From: Oidiodendron maius Zn
Lineage: Eukaryota > Ascomycota > Leotiomycetes > Myxotrichaceae
DNA length: 64,000 bases
NCBI GenBank assembly: GCA_000827325.1
Contig: KN832873.1
Span: 758,245 to 822,244 of the forward strand
Reading direction: 5' to 3'
Below the pieces are notes generated by a model that saw nothing but the letters and a program-made list of their open reading frames with translations, was not told where the DNA came from and ran no database searches. How positions within the stretch are numbered: the stretch's first letter is position 1; every line of letters begins with the position of its first letter. Both the position numbers and the translations under genes were made by a program. Positions 1 through 12,100 of the stretch are shown here, piece by piece.

Positions 1-332
1 GAGCTTATGACCTATGAGCAAGACCATTCTCTTATAGGCTCTAACAAGACTAATTCTTGGAGCCTGTGACTGGCTTTCAAAAAAAAATCTTTAAGCAAGC
101 ATCTCTACATCACCTCGGAGGCTCTTTATCTGTCCACAATATCAACGTCTGCTGAGGCGGAGCATCATAATATACCAAGCAACCTAGCTGAACCAAAAAA
201 TTTATATGTACTTTTGTAGCCTCTTTATTCTATCTAACCTAAGTTGAACTGCCCTGACCTAGCTATGCATATATGCAGATCAATTCTCTCGTCGTTCCTG
301 CCGTCAAATTTCCATCGTCACCGAACATAAAT
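1..332. other. left-edge intergenic stretch
   Basis: No supported gene. It is the 3' flank of the aldolase gene and is moderately AT-rich. I see no repeat, RNA gene or coding segment here. Confidence 0.5.
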
Positions 333-1430
333 TTACAAACTCTGCTCAATAGGGTCTAAACCAGATACTTGGTTTAACACCCATATTTTCTTCTCGTCGG
401 CCTCAAACTTTGGATATGGTCTGCGACAATTCGCACTACTCTCGGGATAGCCCAGCTTCTTGGCCACGACCCATTTGGTACCGTTGATTCCTGACTTGCC
501 AAATCCCCACTCCGCAACGGCCACCTGTTTCTGCAGTGCCTGAGCTTCGTCTCTCTTACCCAATCGATAGAGATTGTATAATTCAATGCATGTCTATAAG
601 TGAAGTGTTAAACAGCATGAAAGAGAAGGGAGGGCATGTCATCTTACCTTTGGGAATAAGTTTGCAACCCCGGTGATGCATCCGGTTCCCCCAGCGGCAA
701 GTGCTGGAACCAACCAGTCACTCTGTCCAGCAAGCGCACAGAATTCAGAAGTATCGAAGACGGCCGCAACGCGGGATACTTTGGCGATGCCACCGCATGT
801 GAGTTTCACACCAACAATATTCTTGTGCCGGCCCAAGATTTCTAGCATTTCTGAATTCACGTCAAGGCCCGCAACAACACCAGGGAAGTTGTAAATTATA
901 ATGGGAATCGGGCTGGAATCAGCAACTTCTTCAAAGAAGGCGGTAATAGCGGCCGAGTCCATGGCAAAGTGGAAATAACTAGGTACTAAGACCAGTGCCG
1001 CATCAGCTCCCGCAACCTTTGCCTCCACCGTCTGGTCGATCACATCTCGTGTGCAGCCTGCACTACATCCTAGAACGATTGGTAACTTTGCGCGATCAAG
1101 TCGACGAGCGACATTCCGCGCAGTTTGTACGAGCTGCGTCTTTTCATGAGAAGTCAGGGTTGCGGCCTCTCCATTTGTCCCTGCAATCACGACTGGGTAC
1201 AAGAAGGGTTGGTTAGCAAGATGAAACCAGTCGTAGAAATATTATGTCTAAGGCTCACCTCCGTGGAGGCCGGAAGAGATCAGGAACTCAAAGTGCTTCT
1301 CCTGAAGCTCCCAGTCAATCTCCTGCCGTGTGTCGTTGCGGAAGAAAGTGAGCGACGGTACATGGACCCCATCAGGGAACGCCATAGCGGCGGGAGAATG
1401 GCCATTTACTGCATCTGAAGGGATTTTCAT
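333..1430 (-). CDS. DHDPS/NAL-family aldolase (2-keto-3-deoxy sugar acid aldolase-like)
   Basis: Three exons (1430-1259, 1192-648, 593-333) join in frame to 325 residues, the normal size of this TIM-barrel class I aldolase family. Introns are 66 and 54 nt with GT-AG ends, and the first junction restores the sequence GLHGVVIAGTNGE. Family marks are the GTNGE substrate loop, the YNFPG segment with the catalytic Tyr, and the Schiff-base Lys in GVKLTCGG. Members cleave or form 2-oxo acids, for example dihydrodipicolinate synthase, 4-hydroxy-2-oxoglutarate aldolase and the fungal 2-keto-3-deoxy-L-galactonate aldolase (GaaC type). Fungi make lysine through alpha-aminoadipate, so a catabolic aldolase is more likely than lysine synthesis. 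The divergent sugar transporter next door fits sugar-acid use, but the exact substrate is inference. Confidence 0.85.
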
Positions 1431-1998
1431 GATTGGTTTGCGAATGGCTTGATAAGGATGAGGAGGTTATTTCACGGACTTTCACTTCTTATTATGCAGT
1501 ACATAATCTAGGACTCGCCACGACGTCCAGTCCTCGTAATTGGCCACACTTTACTTACGGCTAGTTGCTTGACGAGAGCTGAACTGCCAGAATCCAGACT
1601 CGGCCCTTGGGAGGCGCGTGTCGGCTTCCCCTGGACAAAAAGGGGGCCAAAGTGGTCCATATTCAGCATAACGCTTCCGATCGGGTACGCTAGCCTCGAC
1701 TGGCCGTAGCGTAGCCGACAGCCGACAGCCGACCCGACAAAGTCTCTTCCCCGCCACCGTCCTCCAGTGTTCCTGGAGAATCCCCAGATCACCACGCATC
1801 ATGACAGTCCCCGCCCCCGCACTCCCATACGCAGCATGAAAAGCCACCCGAGATCGCGTTCTCCGCCTGTCAGGCGGCCTGACGCGTGAGATGTTTTAAA
1901 AGAGGTCCCCGGCCTCTCGGACATCCAGACGATTGTTTACTTGTTGTCGGATTATCTGAACTTTCTATCAACGCTGCTTTCCATACTCCAACTCCAAT
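1431..1998. promoter_or_regulatory. divergent intergenic promoter region (aldolase / sugar transporter)
   Basis: This 568-bp gap lies between two start codons pointing away from each other, so it must hold both promoters. I see no clear TATA box or palindromic operator; open frames inside it are out-of-context noise. Confidence 0.5.
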
Positions 1999-3974
1999 AT
2001 GACGGCTTTCGGTCGGGCAAAGGAGGACAGGCCGACTCCTCCAGAAGTGGTATGCCAGCGTCCCAAGTCCCCAGGATATCAGTCTGTTTGCTAACCCCAT
2101 CAGTACAACTGGAGAGTCTATGCCGCCTCGCTGGTCATTTCCATGGGCCTGTTGACCTATGGCTACGACTCGGCGTTTATTGGCACGACTATCACACAGA
2201 AGAGCTTTCTGCGTGACTTTGGTCTGGACCATATGACGAAATCTCAGCAGAATGCGGTGTCGAGTAATTTAACGAGTATCTGTATGCTGAGAATCCTCTC
2301 TCCTCCTACCTCCCTAGCATGGTCGAGCTGGTTCTAACGTGGCGGGATAGACTCTGCGGGAGGCTTCTTCGGCGCCTTCTTCATGTTCTTTTCCATGGAA
2401 CTTCTTGGGCGAAAGACGACCGTCATTATATCTGATGCGATATTTCTCCTTGGAGCGTAAGAATTCCATTCCATCTCAAGGGACGCACGCTCATATTTCC
2501 TAGCATCCTTTGCACCGTCCCCACTCATCAGCTCGGCTTGATCTATGCCGGGCGTCTCTTGACGGGTCTCGGTGTCGGTGGAATTGCTGCAGCCTCGCCC
2601 ATTTACACGTCGGAAATTGCACCGCCTGCAATCCGAGGCCGGCTGACCGGATTGTATGTTGGTGATTCCTTTGAGAAAGTCTTTGTCGGACTAATGAGAT
2701 ACTAGTTTTGAGTCGTCTTATCAGATTGGCGCCGTGATCGGATTGTAAATAGCTCCTCTTCCTCGTCACAGTCCCAGTCACTGACTATTGCAGCTGGATT
2801 AATTATGGCATTACCCACAATATCAATACAAATGATTCTAATGCATGGAGAATCCCAAGTAAGCATCGTAGCACCCTATTTTCCCAAAGCAAATACTAAT
2901 CTATACGACTGAAAGTGGCCGTCCAAATCATCCCAGCTGGTCTTCTCGCTTTGCTTCTACCCCTCGTCAAAGAGTCTCCCCTCTGGCTGCTGAAGAGAGG
3001 TCGAGAGGACGAAGCCTATCGAGTCTACAGTTACCTCCGCAACCTCCCGGCCGACCATCCATACATCGAAGAGGATGTCGCTTTTGTCAAAGGGCAGATT
3101 CACAGCGAGCGCGCCATTAGCACCGGAGGCAAGACCAGCTTTAAGGCATTCCTCAAGGGTGCACTCAAAGAGTCCTTGATGAAAGGAATGAGAAACCGTT
3201 TCCTCTTGGTTTTCTTGATGTTCATGTGGCAGGCATGGTCCGGTGCTGCAGCTATTAACTATTGTAAGAACCCTCTCCGAAGATTACTTCTGGCTCGGGT
3301 CCGTTTGACTTATACTTGTGCCTTTAGATTCGCCGACTATCTTCACCTCGATCGGGCTTACTGACGTTACGCTATGGACTGGAATCTACGGCATAATCAA
3401 AGCTGGTGGCTCTATCATTTTCTTCACCTTTTTCGTCGACAAATTTGGTCGCAAGTGGCCCTGGATTATATCCTCTGTCTCATGCGCTCTCTGCCAGTAC
3501 TACTTAGCCGGCTACATAGCCGTCGGCAAACCTAGTTTGACGAGCCCGCAGTCGTCCTCTACTATTGCTGGCGGCAAGGCAGCAACTGCCTTCATTATGA
3601 TCTTCGGGGCAATGTGGAGCTTTGGTGCCAATGGACTTCCCTGGATTATATCGTCGGAAATCTTTCCCAGTTCACTTCGATCCATCTCTGGTCCCTTTGC
3701 TGCAATGTCAGTATGGCTGTGGACATACGTGGTTACGAAAGCCTTGCCCAGCATGTACACGAGCATGGGATACGGAGTTTACATCTTCTTCGCGAGTTGC
3801 CTGATATGCGCCAGCATATATGCCTACTTTTTCATACCTGAGACCAAGGGATTGCGTATCGACCAGATGGATCATCTTTTCGGATTCACAAAGCTGGAAA
3901 ATGCTTCTTTGGCTGCAAAGGAAGACGGCTACACAGAGGCCAAGGAAAAAGTCGTTCTAGAAGAGAATGTATAG
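1999..3974 (+). CDS. MFS sugar-porter family transporter
   Basis: Eight exons (1999-2049, 2104-2281, 2351-2456, 2504-2653, 2706-2744, 2794-2858, 2916-3263, 3328-3974) join with consistent phase to 527 residues, typical for 12-helix sugar porters. Diagnostic motifs are LLGRKTT after helix 2, AGRLLTGLGVGG, PPAIRGRLTGL before helix 5, ESPLWLLKRG in the central loop, the DKFGRK repeat of the GRK motif, and PETKG after helix 12. The family moves hexoses, pentoses, quinate or uronic acids with protons across the plasma membrane. The closest functional guess is a quinate or galacturonate-type permease, because the aldolase gene is divergent from it; substrate cannot be read from sequence alone. All introns are short and canonical. 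Confidence 0.9.
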
Positions 3975-4082
3975 CGTAGTACTTCTTGTATTCTTAGTAT
4001 TCTTAGTACATAACTGGTCTACACACCGTAATGACCTATACCAACCGCAAGATGAGTGCCTTTATGCTGACCTAGCTGCAGA

Positions 4083-4733
4083 TCAAGTTCCCTTTATCTT
4101 GGTCTCCTTTTCTCTACTCCTGATTATAAGGTCGCGGGTGTTCAGTACAAGATATGCTGTCAATATTCCTCCAGCTATCCAGTTTGAGGTTACATCGCTC
4201 CCGTTGATGACTGGCTTTCTCTTGATCATCCACAACTCTACCAGGATCCCAGCAACTAACTGTACTGTTCCCGTCCACGGCAGTACTGGCCGCACAATTC
4301 CTATACCACCAAAATATGCATACATGAGAAAATGGTGAAATGCGTTCAAGGCAGCAAATACTCGCCATCCTTCGTTGTGATGCAAGACTCGGAAGAAAGT
4401 CAAGTAGGGGGTCGTCAGATGATGAAACCCGAAGTGTAAATCAATAGAGCCGCCTGATGCTCGGACATTGAGTATATCAATATACTCGTAAAACTTTGAG
4501 AAGTGATAGATACGGCGAGCGATAATGTCGTGAGATGGGGAGAGTATCAGGATAAGGAGCAGAAGGGAGGCGGCAGAGTAAAAGAAGCTATTGAACTTTG
4601 TCATCGTCGAAGCACCGCGTATTGGGCCATGGTAAGAGACGTATATATGAAGTGACATCCAGAAGAATATGAACACAGCACTCTGTACGATCATGAAATT
4701 CATCGGACTGGGATCGGTGAGGAGGTTAAGCAT
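4083..4733 (-). CDS. ELO-family (GNS1/SUR4-like) membrane protein, fatty-acid elongase-like
   Basis: One uninterrupted frame of 216 residues. It has the elongase signature KFYEYIDIL (family KxxExxD), a histidine box LHFGFHHLTT, a second HH in VLHHNEGW, and the NAFHHFLMYAYFG segment that matches the family N-x-x-x-H-x-x-M-Y-x-Y stretch. Several hydrophobic helices precede and follow. Elongases condense malonyl-CoA with acyl-CoA in the endoplasmic reticulum. At 216 residues it is shorter than classical yeast Elo proteins (about 310-350) and its His box is HxxxHH rather than HxxHH, so its activity is uncertain. It begins near a Met followed by hydrophobic sequence; no upstream exon was found. 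Confidence 0.8.
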   Translation of the reverse strand: MLNLLTDPSPMNFMIVQSAVFIFFWMSLHIYVSYHGPIRGASTMTKFNSFFYSAASLLLLILILSPSHDIIARRIYHFSKFYEYIDILNVRASGGSIDLHFGFHHLTTPYLTFFRVLHHNEGWRVFAALNAFHHFLMYAYFGGIGIVRPVLPWTGTVQLVAGILVELWMIKRKPVINGSDVTSNWIAGGILTAYLVLNTRDLIIRSREKETKIKGT

Positions 4734-5533
4734 CTTCGACGCAAATTCTAAATGAGATTGCGAGGGATGTCGAAAGTGAGACTTATAAATCAGAAGCCTT
4801 TTCTAAGCGGACGTTTATTCGGGTAGGGCTGTATCAAGATAAGAGAAGAAAACAAGCGATAGAGGGGATAAATCATTGTGGATGATGTTTCCAGATAAAA
4901 GAGCCCCGGAATGAGTCACTCGTATATCGCCGATCCGACCTTGGGCCCTTTTCATTTAATTGTGTTGTTCAGCCAAGAATTTCTGCCTGAACCTCAAACT
5001 CCCCGCTTAACCTTTAAAATTGAGCATTGATACAGCTCCAAAGCGCACTATATTGTGTTCGCGATAAAAGTTGTTGCACATAAATAGCCGTAGAAATATT
5101 ACATAGCTTTAATGTGACCGTCAAGGTTCATTACTATCTAAGGAATAGCATCCGTCGATAATGGTTAAACTCTCAATAGAGGATTGAGATTCCCCTCGCG
5201 GATACAACACTATTTACTTGTGAACCCACTTGCTTCGCCATTCACTTGCACAAATTCTCCGATTTAGCTTTATAGTAGGATCGGACCAATGCACTATGGC
5301 TATATTCATAATCAGCGCCCTTAATTCTTCAGACAACTAGCTAAGGAAAGGAAATAAATATATTCCTGGCATGATAATGTGGCAAAGATTGGGAGTACTC
5401 GACCTTAATTTCCGAAGGCCTTCATTACAAGCGCAAGCCATAGTGTAGTAAGTAAATTAGTTAATGACTCAAGTACGATATAATTATACCACTAATTAAT
5501 CAAGAAAATTAAAAATAAAGGTCTATACGACAC
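4734..5533. other. intergenic, no gene seen
   Basis: This 800-bp AT-rich stretch lies between the 5' end of the ELO-like gene and the 3' end of the SDR pseudogene. No convincing coding frame, RNA gene or repeat was recognised. Confidence 0.4.
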
Positions 5534-6382
5534 TTACTCCTGGATGTCAACACTCTGGGAGATTCCATCGAAGACTTCGACTGCATGTACCAGATCCTTG
5601 CTACGCTGCTTTATCCCGTTAGCAACTCTTGCTCCCAATGGAATCCTCACATAGTCTTCTCCAATAAGCTTCTGTAGCTCTCCAGTCATATCGACCACCT
5701 CCACAATTGTGGTTGCTGCCTTCGCTGGATCAATAGCACCTATAGTGCTCCGTAGCAACTTGGCAACGAAATCAGCAGCCGTTCCTTTATATTCATCCTT
5801 GATCTCTGTGGCGTTTGACCTGCTGATGAAAGACGTCCTCATATCTCCAGGGTGCGCGAGAAGGACACGGATTTTGAATCCTGCTAGTTCTTTCTTCAGA
5901 GCCTCCGTGAAACCCTCAATGGCATTTTTACTCGCACCGTACACCGCTATCATGGGAAGAGGATTCACCGTCGCTCCACTTGAGATATTTACTATCGTCC
6001 CGCCACCTTGTGACCGCATGAGGGGTATGACAAGCTGGGTCAGCCTCATTACGCCAAAGAAATTCGTCTCGAATACCAATCGAGCAACTTCCATCTCTGT
6101 CTGTTCAACTGTAGCGCCGATGGCGATACCAGCATTATTGATTAAGACGTCTATCTGTCCATATACCTTATAAAGCTCATGGAATTGAGAATCCAAGTCT
6201 GATGATGTTACATCCAGGGTGCCTCAGTATCCACCGAGGCTTTGAATCTCGGCAACGATATCCGGAGATTTGCTTGGGTCTCGAGAGGTTGCAATCAATT
6301 TGTGCCCCGCCAATAGGATAGCCTTGGACAGTTCGTAGCCCAAGCCAGCCGAACAGCCCGTAACTAGATATACTTTGGACAT
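5534..6382 (-). pseudogene. short-chain dehydrogenase/reductase, interrupted by in-frame stop
   Basis: Reading from the ATG at 6382 gives a standard SDR N-terminus with the Rossmann motif TGCSAGLG, then a TGA at 6226-6224 exactly where the family has the end of strand beta3 (GGY-stop-GTLDVTS). The frame then continues without another break: NNAG, the SSGA catalytic Ser region, YGASK with Tyr and Lys, and a C-terminus at 5534, about 283 codons in all. No intron with plausible splice sites removes the stop. A Trp codon is common at this place in relatives, so TGG to TGA is the simplest change. Translation from the internal Met at 6196 would lack the NADP-binding loop. Either a recent pseudogene or a sequence error. 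Confidence 0.75.
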
Positions 6383-6815
6383 GGTGTGCCAGTATCCCAG
6401 GATACAAATCTATGTGAGTGGGATAGCAGAGGAGCTCTTGTGTTTGAATTTAAGTTATGTCTCCAAATAATAAGAGTTGAAACAGAAGCGGTAGGGTCGC
6501 AGAGTCTTAGGAACAAATGTATAGAATAGGCAACTTTTATGGAGAGTGTTAAAAGTCATGAAGTTTGACAGTCGGCTGAACGTATTCTCCGAGCCCACCA
6601 GCTGCGCCCCCCGTATTACAGGTAACCCCCTTAAATCCGACGCTCCACTGCAGGCTAGAGGGCATACAGCTCGGAAATAATTCTTATCCGAATGTATCTT
6701 TGACAATCTGGCATAGTGAAATTCTATACCTAATTAATGAGATGCAATGAAGGTGGTGGTTCTTGATAGACCATTATATTCGTAGCTACTCATATTACAC
6801 TGTTATGGAGGGCCA

Positions 6816-8221
6816 TTATGCATGTACGACTTCAATTACGACCTTTCCAATTCGGCCCCCTTTTCCGCTGCCAATCCTCTTGCACTCTTCTCTTAAACCA
6901 TCCAAATCATCAAGCATTACAATACCGCCAACAACCGCTTTTAATTTGCCCTTCTCAGCCCATTGACTTATCCTCTCAAGATCTCTTTTGCTAGGTTTCT
7001 GAATCATGTCATCATATTTCACTCCTCTAGCTGCTGCACGCCGACGTCGGAAGAACGCAAGTAGATTGAGAAGAAGGAAAATAGGATACGAGATATTAGG
7101 GATAACGGCTTTAATATTATGACCAGATGCCCCCTTAATACTAATTATTCTGCCGGTACCTTTTCGAAGAAGTGGGAGCTGTGCGTTGTCAATAATATAG
7201 TATTGGGGGGATATGAATAAGGCATACCATGGACATGAATTCGCTTGTTGTGTTAAGCAAAATGTCTACTGAGCCACGAGGAATTGCTTGAAAGGGATTG
7301 GCGGCGGTATAGTCGATTACTAGATTTGGTTATTGTTGTCCATTTGCTTGAACCTGAGACTATTGTAAACAACGCATACGAACCTTGATCCACAATACCT
7401 CTTCCGAGAACCTCATCTACTTTGTCAATTTTAGATGTAGAGACAGTCGTTATCACTTTTTCCGCGCCGAAAATAGTTTTTGCCATTTGGCAAGCGACTA
7501 CCCCTACTCCGCTCACTTTGCAACGTCGCACATATTAGGAGGCTTTTTCTCATTTGTAATAAACGGCAGCATATATAAATCTGCAACGGAGAGGTGCTTA
7601 CGCCCAGCAGGTATCAAGACAGTTTTACCTGCAAATTCCTCGCCTGTACTCAACGCGGAGATTTTCTCAAAGCTTTGTAGGGAAGTGAGAGAGACGAGAG
7701 GTAAAGAGGCGGCAGCGACATGTGATAGATTCGAAGGTTTGGAAACGATGAAACTTGTGGTTGTTAAGGCATACTCAGAAATGCCGCCTATAATTTCGTT
7801 GTCAACTTGTTAACCTAAGAAGAGTTGTCGTTGGTAAAGACCTCGATCTTCCCAAGGAAGGCAACAGAAAACTTCATCGCCAACTTTAAAAGCCGTCACA
7901 GAATCTCCAATTGCTTCAATCGTACCAGACACATCGTAACCTAATTTTATTGGAAATCTTTGGACTACATCAGATGTATGTTTAAATACGTTAGACATGA
8001 GAAGAGGGTCTTTACGGAGTTTTCACGGCAAGCTTGAATGCCCCACTTGCGAGAGCTATATCTGTAGGGTTTATACTAGCTGCATGGACTTTGATAAGAA
8101 TGTGATCTGGACGTGATATCCGAGGTGCTGGCAGGTCTAGGACTGTGAAGTCGGCAGGGCCTCTGAAAGACGGAACAGCCAGCGATTTCATACGAGATTG
8201 GATAAGAGGCGGCGATGCCAT
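6816..8221 (-). CDS. MDR-superfamily oxidoreductase (quinone oxidoreductase / enoyl reductase-like)
   Basis: Six exons (8221-8016, 7957-7842, 7787-7602, 7515-7384, 7319-7228, 7178-6816) keep phase and give 364 residues. The N-terminal GroES-like domain shows PADFTVLDLPAP, HAASINPTDIALASG and GYDVSGTIEAIGDSV with VGDEVF. The nucleotide-binding domain has KTVLIPAGLSGVGVVACQMAK followed by AEKVITTVSTSK. The Cys and Glu ligands of zinc alcohol dehydrogenases are absent at the usual places, so this is the zinc-free quinone-reductase or trans-enoyl-reductase branch that reduces C=C bonds or quinones with NADPH. The C-terminus GKVVIEVV is typical. It lies head-to-tail with the SDR pseudogene on the same strand, 433 bp upstream of it, suggesting a former redox pair. 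It looks fragmented only because of its introns. Confidence 0.85.
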
Positions 8222-9195
8222 GTCGGCAAGTTTCTTTCCTTTCCTTCCGTAAGGACAAAGGTAAAAGAGGCAGAATATTTAATGCTCTTTCGGGATATCA
8301 TTCGTCCGCCGCGGATAGATTTTGCTCCGCTATGTGTCCGAATGCTGCACCAATCAACCTGAATTTTTAGGGACCAGCTAACTAGATCGCAGCCGCCTTT
8401 CCACTTCATGATAAATGAATCAGCACACCTGAGATAAGTTACCAGTGTACTTTTGCTTTGCGATCGTACAGTAGAAGGCGAATTGGGCGTCGCTGGTTTT
8501 TAGTTACTTATTTTTAGCAAGGCCCATTTCCGGACACTTATGGCTGTGCCTCCCTGCCCACAGGTTCCAGCCGATGTTACTCTTCGACGCCATATATCTG
8601 ATGTCATTTATAAAGCGATTAAGGGATAGGAGGAGTCGTTGGGAGTGCGCCGAAGTGCCCCAGGGGAGACATGAGGGAACCAAAGAGGTGGTGTAGTCTT
8701 GGCCCGTTTTGCCTGTGACGACACCGCCAGGTATTGTACCAGAGAATTTACTGACGGCGCAGAGGTTCCCAGTTATGGCAACTACGAAACTCTACTAACA
8801 AGTGCTAACCATCGATCTTTGACGCAAGGCGTTGATTGAAACCCAATGTTAGATAGATTTATGTAAATCTAATAGTACCTTATTTTTCGCAACATTGCAT
8901 ATTCGAAGCGTATACGCTCTAGTGTTCACACACACTCTCTAGAGAATATTAGATAGAACAAATAAAGCACTCCTCTGTGGCATAGGCTCATCTGTGGTGG
9001 GATTTATGGTATAAAAATAGGAATTCTCTAAGTGCACGTGGAAGGGAAGCTACCTGCCATAGATAACTTGATACCATAGGCCAGCCTATACCTCTCGGGT
9101 TTGAGCACGATGCGCCCCATTTACACACTAGTGACACCACTCCAAAGTTGTGCGGTGTCAGCAGGATGATTGGTGAAACAAGATGACCGATCTCG
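8222..9195. other. intergenic, no gene seen
   Basis: About 970 bp between the MDR gene start and the transcription factor's 3' end. Open frames in 8988-9563 on the minus strand are partly the regulator's own downstream sequence in another frame. Nothing else is supported. Confidence 0.4.
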
Positions 9196-11579
9196 TCACA
9201 ACATACTTGACTGATCATCATCGTCCAGCCAGCCATTGATGACCGCATTCCAATCCGGTAAAAATGGAATCTCTGACATTGACAAATCCAGAGATGAAAA
9301 GATGCTTTGATTGGAATCAGCAACAAACTCTTGACCCAATTCAGGGATGGTGAATATTCCATGCGCTGTTGCTGTCGTGCGAGTGGGCGGCGGGATTTCA
9401 ACATCTTGAAGAAGCTGGGAAGTACAATGGTCACTACTACTAGGCAACTGGATCTCGACATCGGCGGTGGTCGCAGATAGCTGGGCATGTTGTCTCGACG
9501 ATAAAGCTTGACATCGGAGCAGATTGAGACATCTCCAAATGCTACCATTCCCAGGTTCATCATCGAACCCCGCCGAATGACTATAGAGACTCATTGCGCG
9601 AGGGAAGAGCTCTTCGACCAAAGCCCAGGCACGTTCTGTCTCGAATCCACAGGGGCTGCTACAGAGACAGCGTAGAACGTAGGCGAGGGCGTACCATTGC
9701 GTGTACATGTTGAAGAACCATTTGAATCTGGAAGCAAGACCCTCTTTCAAAGACACATAATTACTTTCCAGCCCATCACAGGCTAACTTGAAAGATGGCT
9801 TGAGCACGCCAGGAGTAGCATCGTCTTGTGCCCCTTTCTGCTTTTGCATGATAATCTCCTCTCGTAATTGCAGCACGAACTCCATTTTCTTACAGGCAGT
9901 GTTGATATGCTGCTCTGCGATGCGCGACAGATCAGTGGGTGTTCCAGACCCGGATGGAATGCCATATTTAGCTGACAAATATCGGCCTCGCTCCTGCATA
10001 ATCTTTCGCTTTGCTGTGATATCAGAAATAGCATCTGCAGAATGTTGCTCTTGAGTATCAAGAACCGGATGTAGTAACCGGCACGACTCGGTTTGAATCA
10101 GAAAGAAGGACATTTCCGTCCAACCATCAGACTCCATTGGCAAGCATGTCATGTCTGGATAGATTTGATTGTCATTCACATTCAAAGGAAGTCGTAGTTT
10201 CCGGTTCATGATATCAACCGTGGGTTCAAATCCGTGATCCTCTGGGGCACGAGAGTCAAGCACACATAAATGCCACCAGAGACGAAGACGCATTTCCGTC
10301 TCAAAGGGGCTGAGATGGAGGCGGGCACCATCTCGGTGGATGCCAATTGATTGGGCGAGCCGGATCGCCAGCCCATTGAGGACCCATATACTCCGGCCAA
10401 TTTCATGTGCCCGTAAACAGGTCTAAGCAGACGTGGTCAGTTAGATAGACCAACCGAGCAAGGGTACATAGTTGATTCCAGGGAGAGTCTCGGTACTCAC
10501 CACATAAATTGCGAGAGCCTGTAATGCGGTCATTTCAGGTTTATTCATGAGATCGGCTACCAGGAGAAGTCGATCCAAGGACACCTTATAGCGTTTCAAG
10601 AGCACCGACTTCTCGCAAGGTAGCTCGATGGGTTCGCTCTGATCATCATGATCAAGAGCCGTGACGGCGGCAAAATAGATGGCAAATGTCAATGCCACTG
10701 TTGAAGATCCTGCAGATTTGGGGTCCAGAATGGTTGCAACAACGGCAGACTGGGCGGTTGGTATATGCAAAATTTTGAGAACCGGATCGACCGACTTGAC
10801 GTACACAGTCCATAACCGAAGGGCTAGTTGGGGATCAGGATAGAATTCCAGCACATCAGAACCCATGTCTGAAGGAGCACAAGCACCTGGTTGCGCGAGA
10901 AGTGTAGGGTGAGCATTTTTACTCTTCTGAAGATGCGAAGGTGAAGTTTCCGACCCAGTAGGTTGGGTAATTTTGCTTCTTTCTCCCTGGTTGATGCGTC
11001 ATATTAGCTTGGTCGGAGCAAGGTAGGTATGTATGACACCTTTATAGACGGGAGTAAAACTTGGATACAGTCCAAGAAGAAATCCAGACTCACATCATTC
11101 AATAATAGCTCCCAGGTTGACTTGGAGGAGTGTTGGTCGGATGGATGTTGATTTGCAGTTGTATTGATATTTGCACCAGATTGAAGCTGAAGCTGAGTCT
11201 GAGACTCGCCACCACCACCACCCTCTGCTGCAGATTCCGTAGTGACTCGACTACCCTCAGCAAACCGTGACAGCAAAATTTCCAGTCGTTCCAGGCGGTT
11301 GGAGATGTGTTGGAGAGTGGGGCTTTTCCGTGCCCCTTCGCTGTTCTTCGTGCGATACACGCAGGTCAAACCAGATCTCGAACAGTTGGCGCAAGGCACT
11401 CCATGGTCACAGCGGACCTTGCGCCGATGACAGCCCAGACAGGACCGTGCCCCGAGTTTGTAACTTTGTGGGGACGATTCCCGGAATGGGTGTGCCAGAT
11501 CATTTTTATCGGAAGATGTAGAGGACCTCTTTTGTACTCTCGCCATAATCGTTGATGCCAGGCCGTTCAATGCTATCAA
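9196..11579 (-). CDS. Zn2Cys6 transcription factor with fungal-specific domain
   Basis: Three exons (11579-11094, 10986-10501, 10422-9196) give 732 residues. Residues about 45-75 hold the binuclear zinc cluster: SCLGCHRRKVRCDHGVPCANC followed by Ser-Arg-Ser-Gly-Leu-Thr-Cys, with six spaced Cys and the Arg-Arg-Lys DNA-contact helix. A short heptad-like stretch (ISNRLERLEILLSRF) follows as a likely dimerisation coil. The middle region is the PF04082-type domain, recognisable by LAIRLAQSIGIHRDGARL and FETEMRLRLWWHLCVLDSRAPEDHG. The tail is acidic (DDDDQSS). An alternative start is the second Met, 11 codons in. It is divergent from the MFS transporter at 12101, so it may control that gene; this is inference from position. 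Confidence 0.9.
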
Positions 11580-12100
11580 CTAGGGGGAAACGGCTTGGGA
11601 GAAAAACAAAACTATAATTGATTGCAGCAAGCAGCTCGAAGTTGGAAAGAGAAAATAAAGATCAGAAATTATCACTTGCGAGGGGAACTTTGTCTCGTCG
11701 GCGCTCTCGGGACCGAGATGTCCGCCATACGAGTTTCCATCCACCGGCATTCTCGGCGCCGCTGGAGCCGTAATCTCTAAGCGAAGATATGGACCAGTCA
11801 CAGTTCAGTCCGACAAGCCATCATCATCCCAGGCACTGGTACAAGCATCCTTCAATACAACAGAGAGAAAGAAAAAGGAGGGCCACAAGCCGACGATTAT
11901 GCGATACTCTTACTCTGACAACTGAATCGCCATGGAAGATCCTACCAGCAGAAATATATATATATCATCACTCCACCCCGTTGATTCAAGCAGTAATAAT
12001 AATACGCACTCTTCTCCAGAGACTCACACCTCCATTGCAGAACGCCTCCTATTTGATTTGATTGCGCATCACTGGTACCCAATCCTCAGACTTTTTTATC
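11580..12100. promoter_or_regulatory. divergent promoter region, regulator / MFS transporter
   Basis: 521 bp separate the two start codons. A run of alternating AT (around 11950-11962) lies about 140 bp upstream of the transporter ATG and could serve as a TATA-like element. CGG triplets occur (for example around 11700-11770), which is the half-site type bound by Zn2Cys6 factors, but no clear paired site stands out. Confidence 0.45.

Noticed and set aside
6816-8221. Broken MDR pseudogene
   Set aside because: The apparent stops all fall inside five short GT-AG introns; the exons join in phase to a full-length protein.
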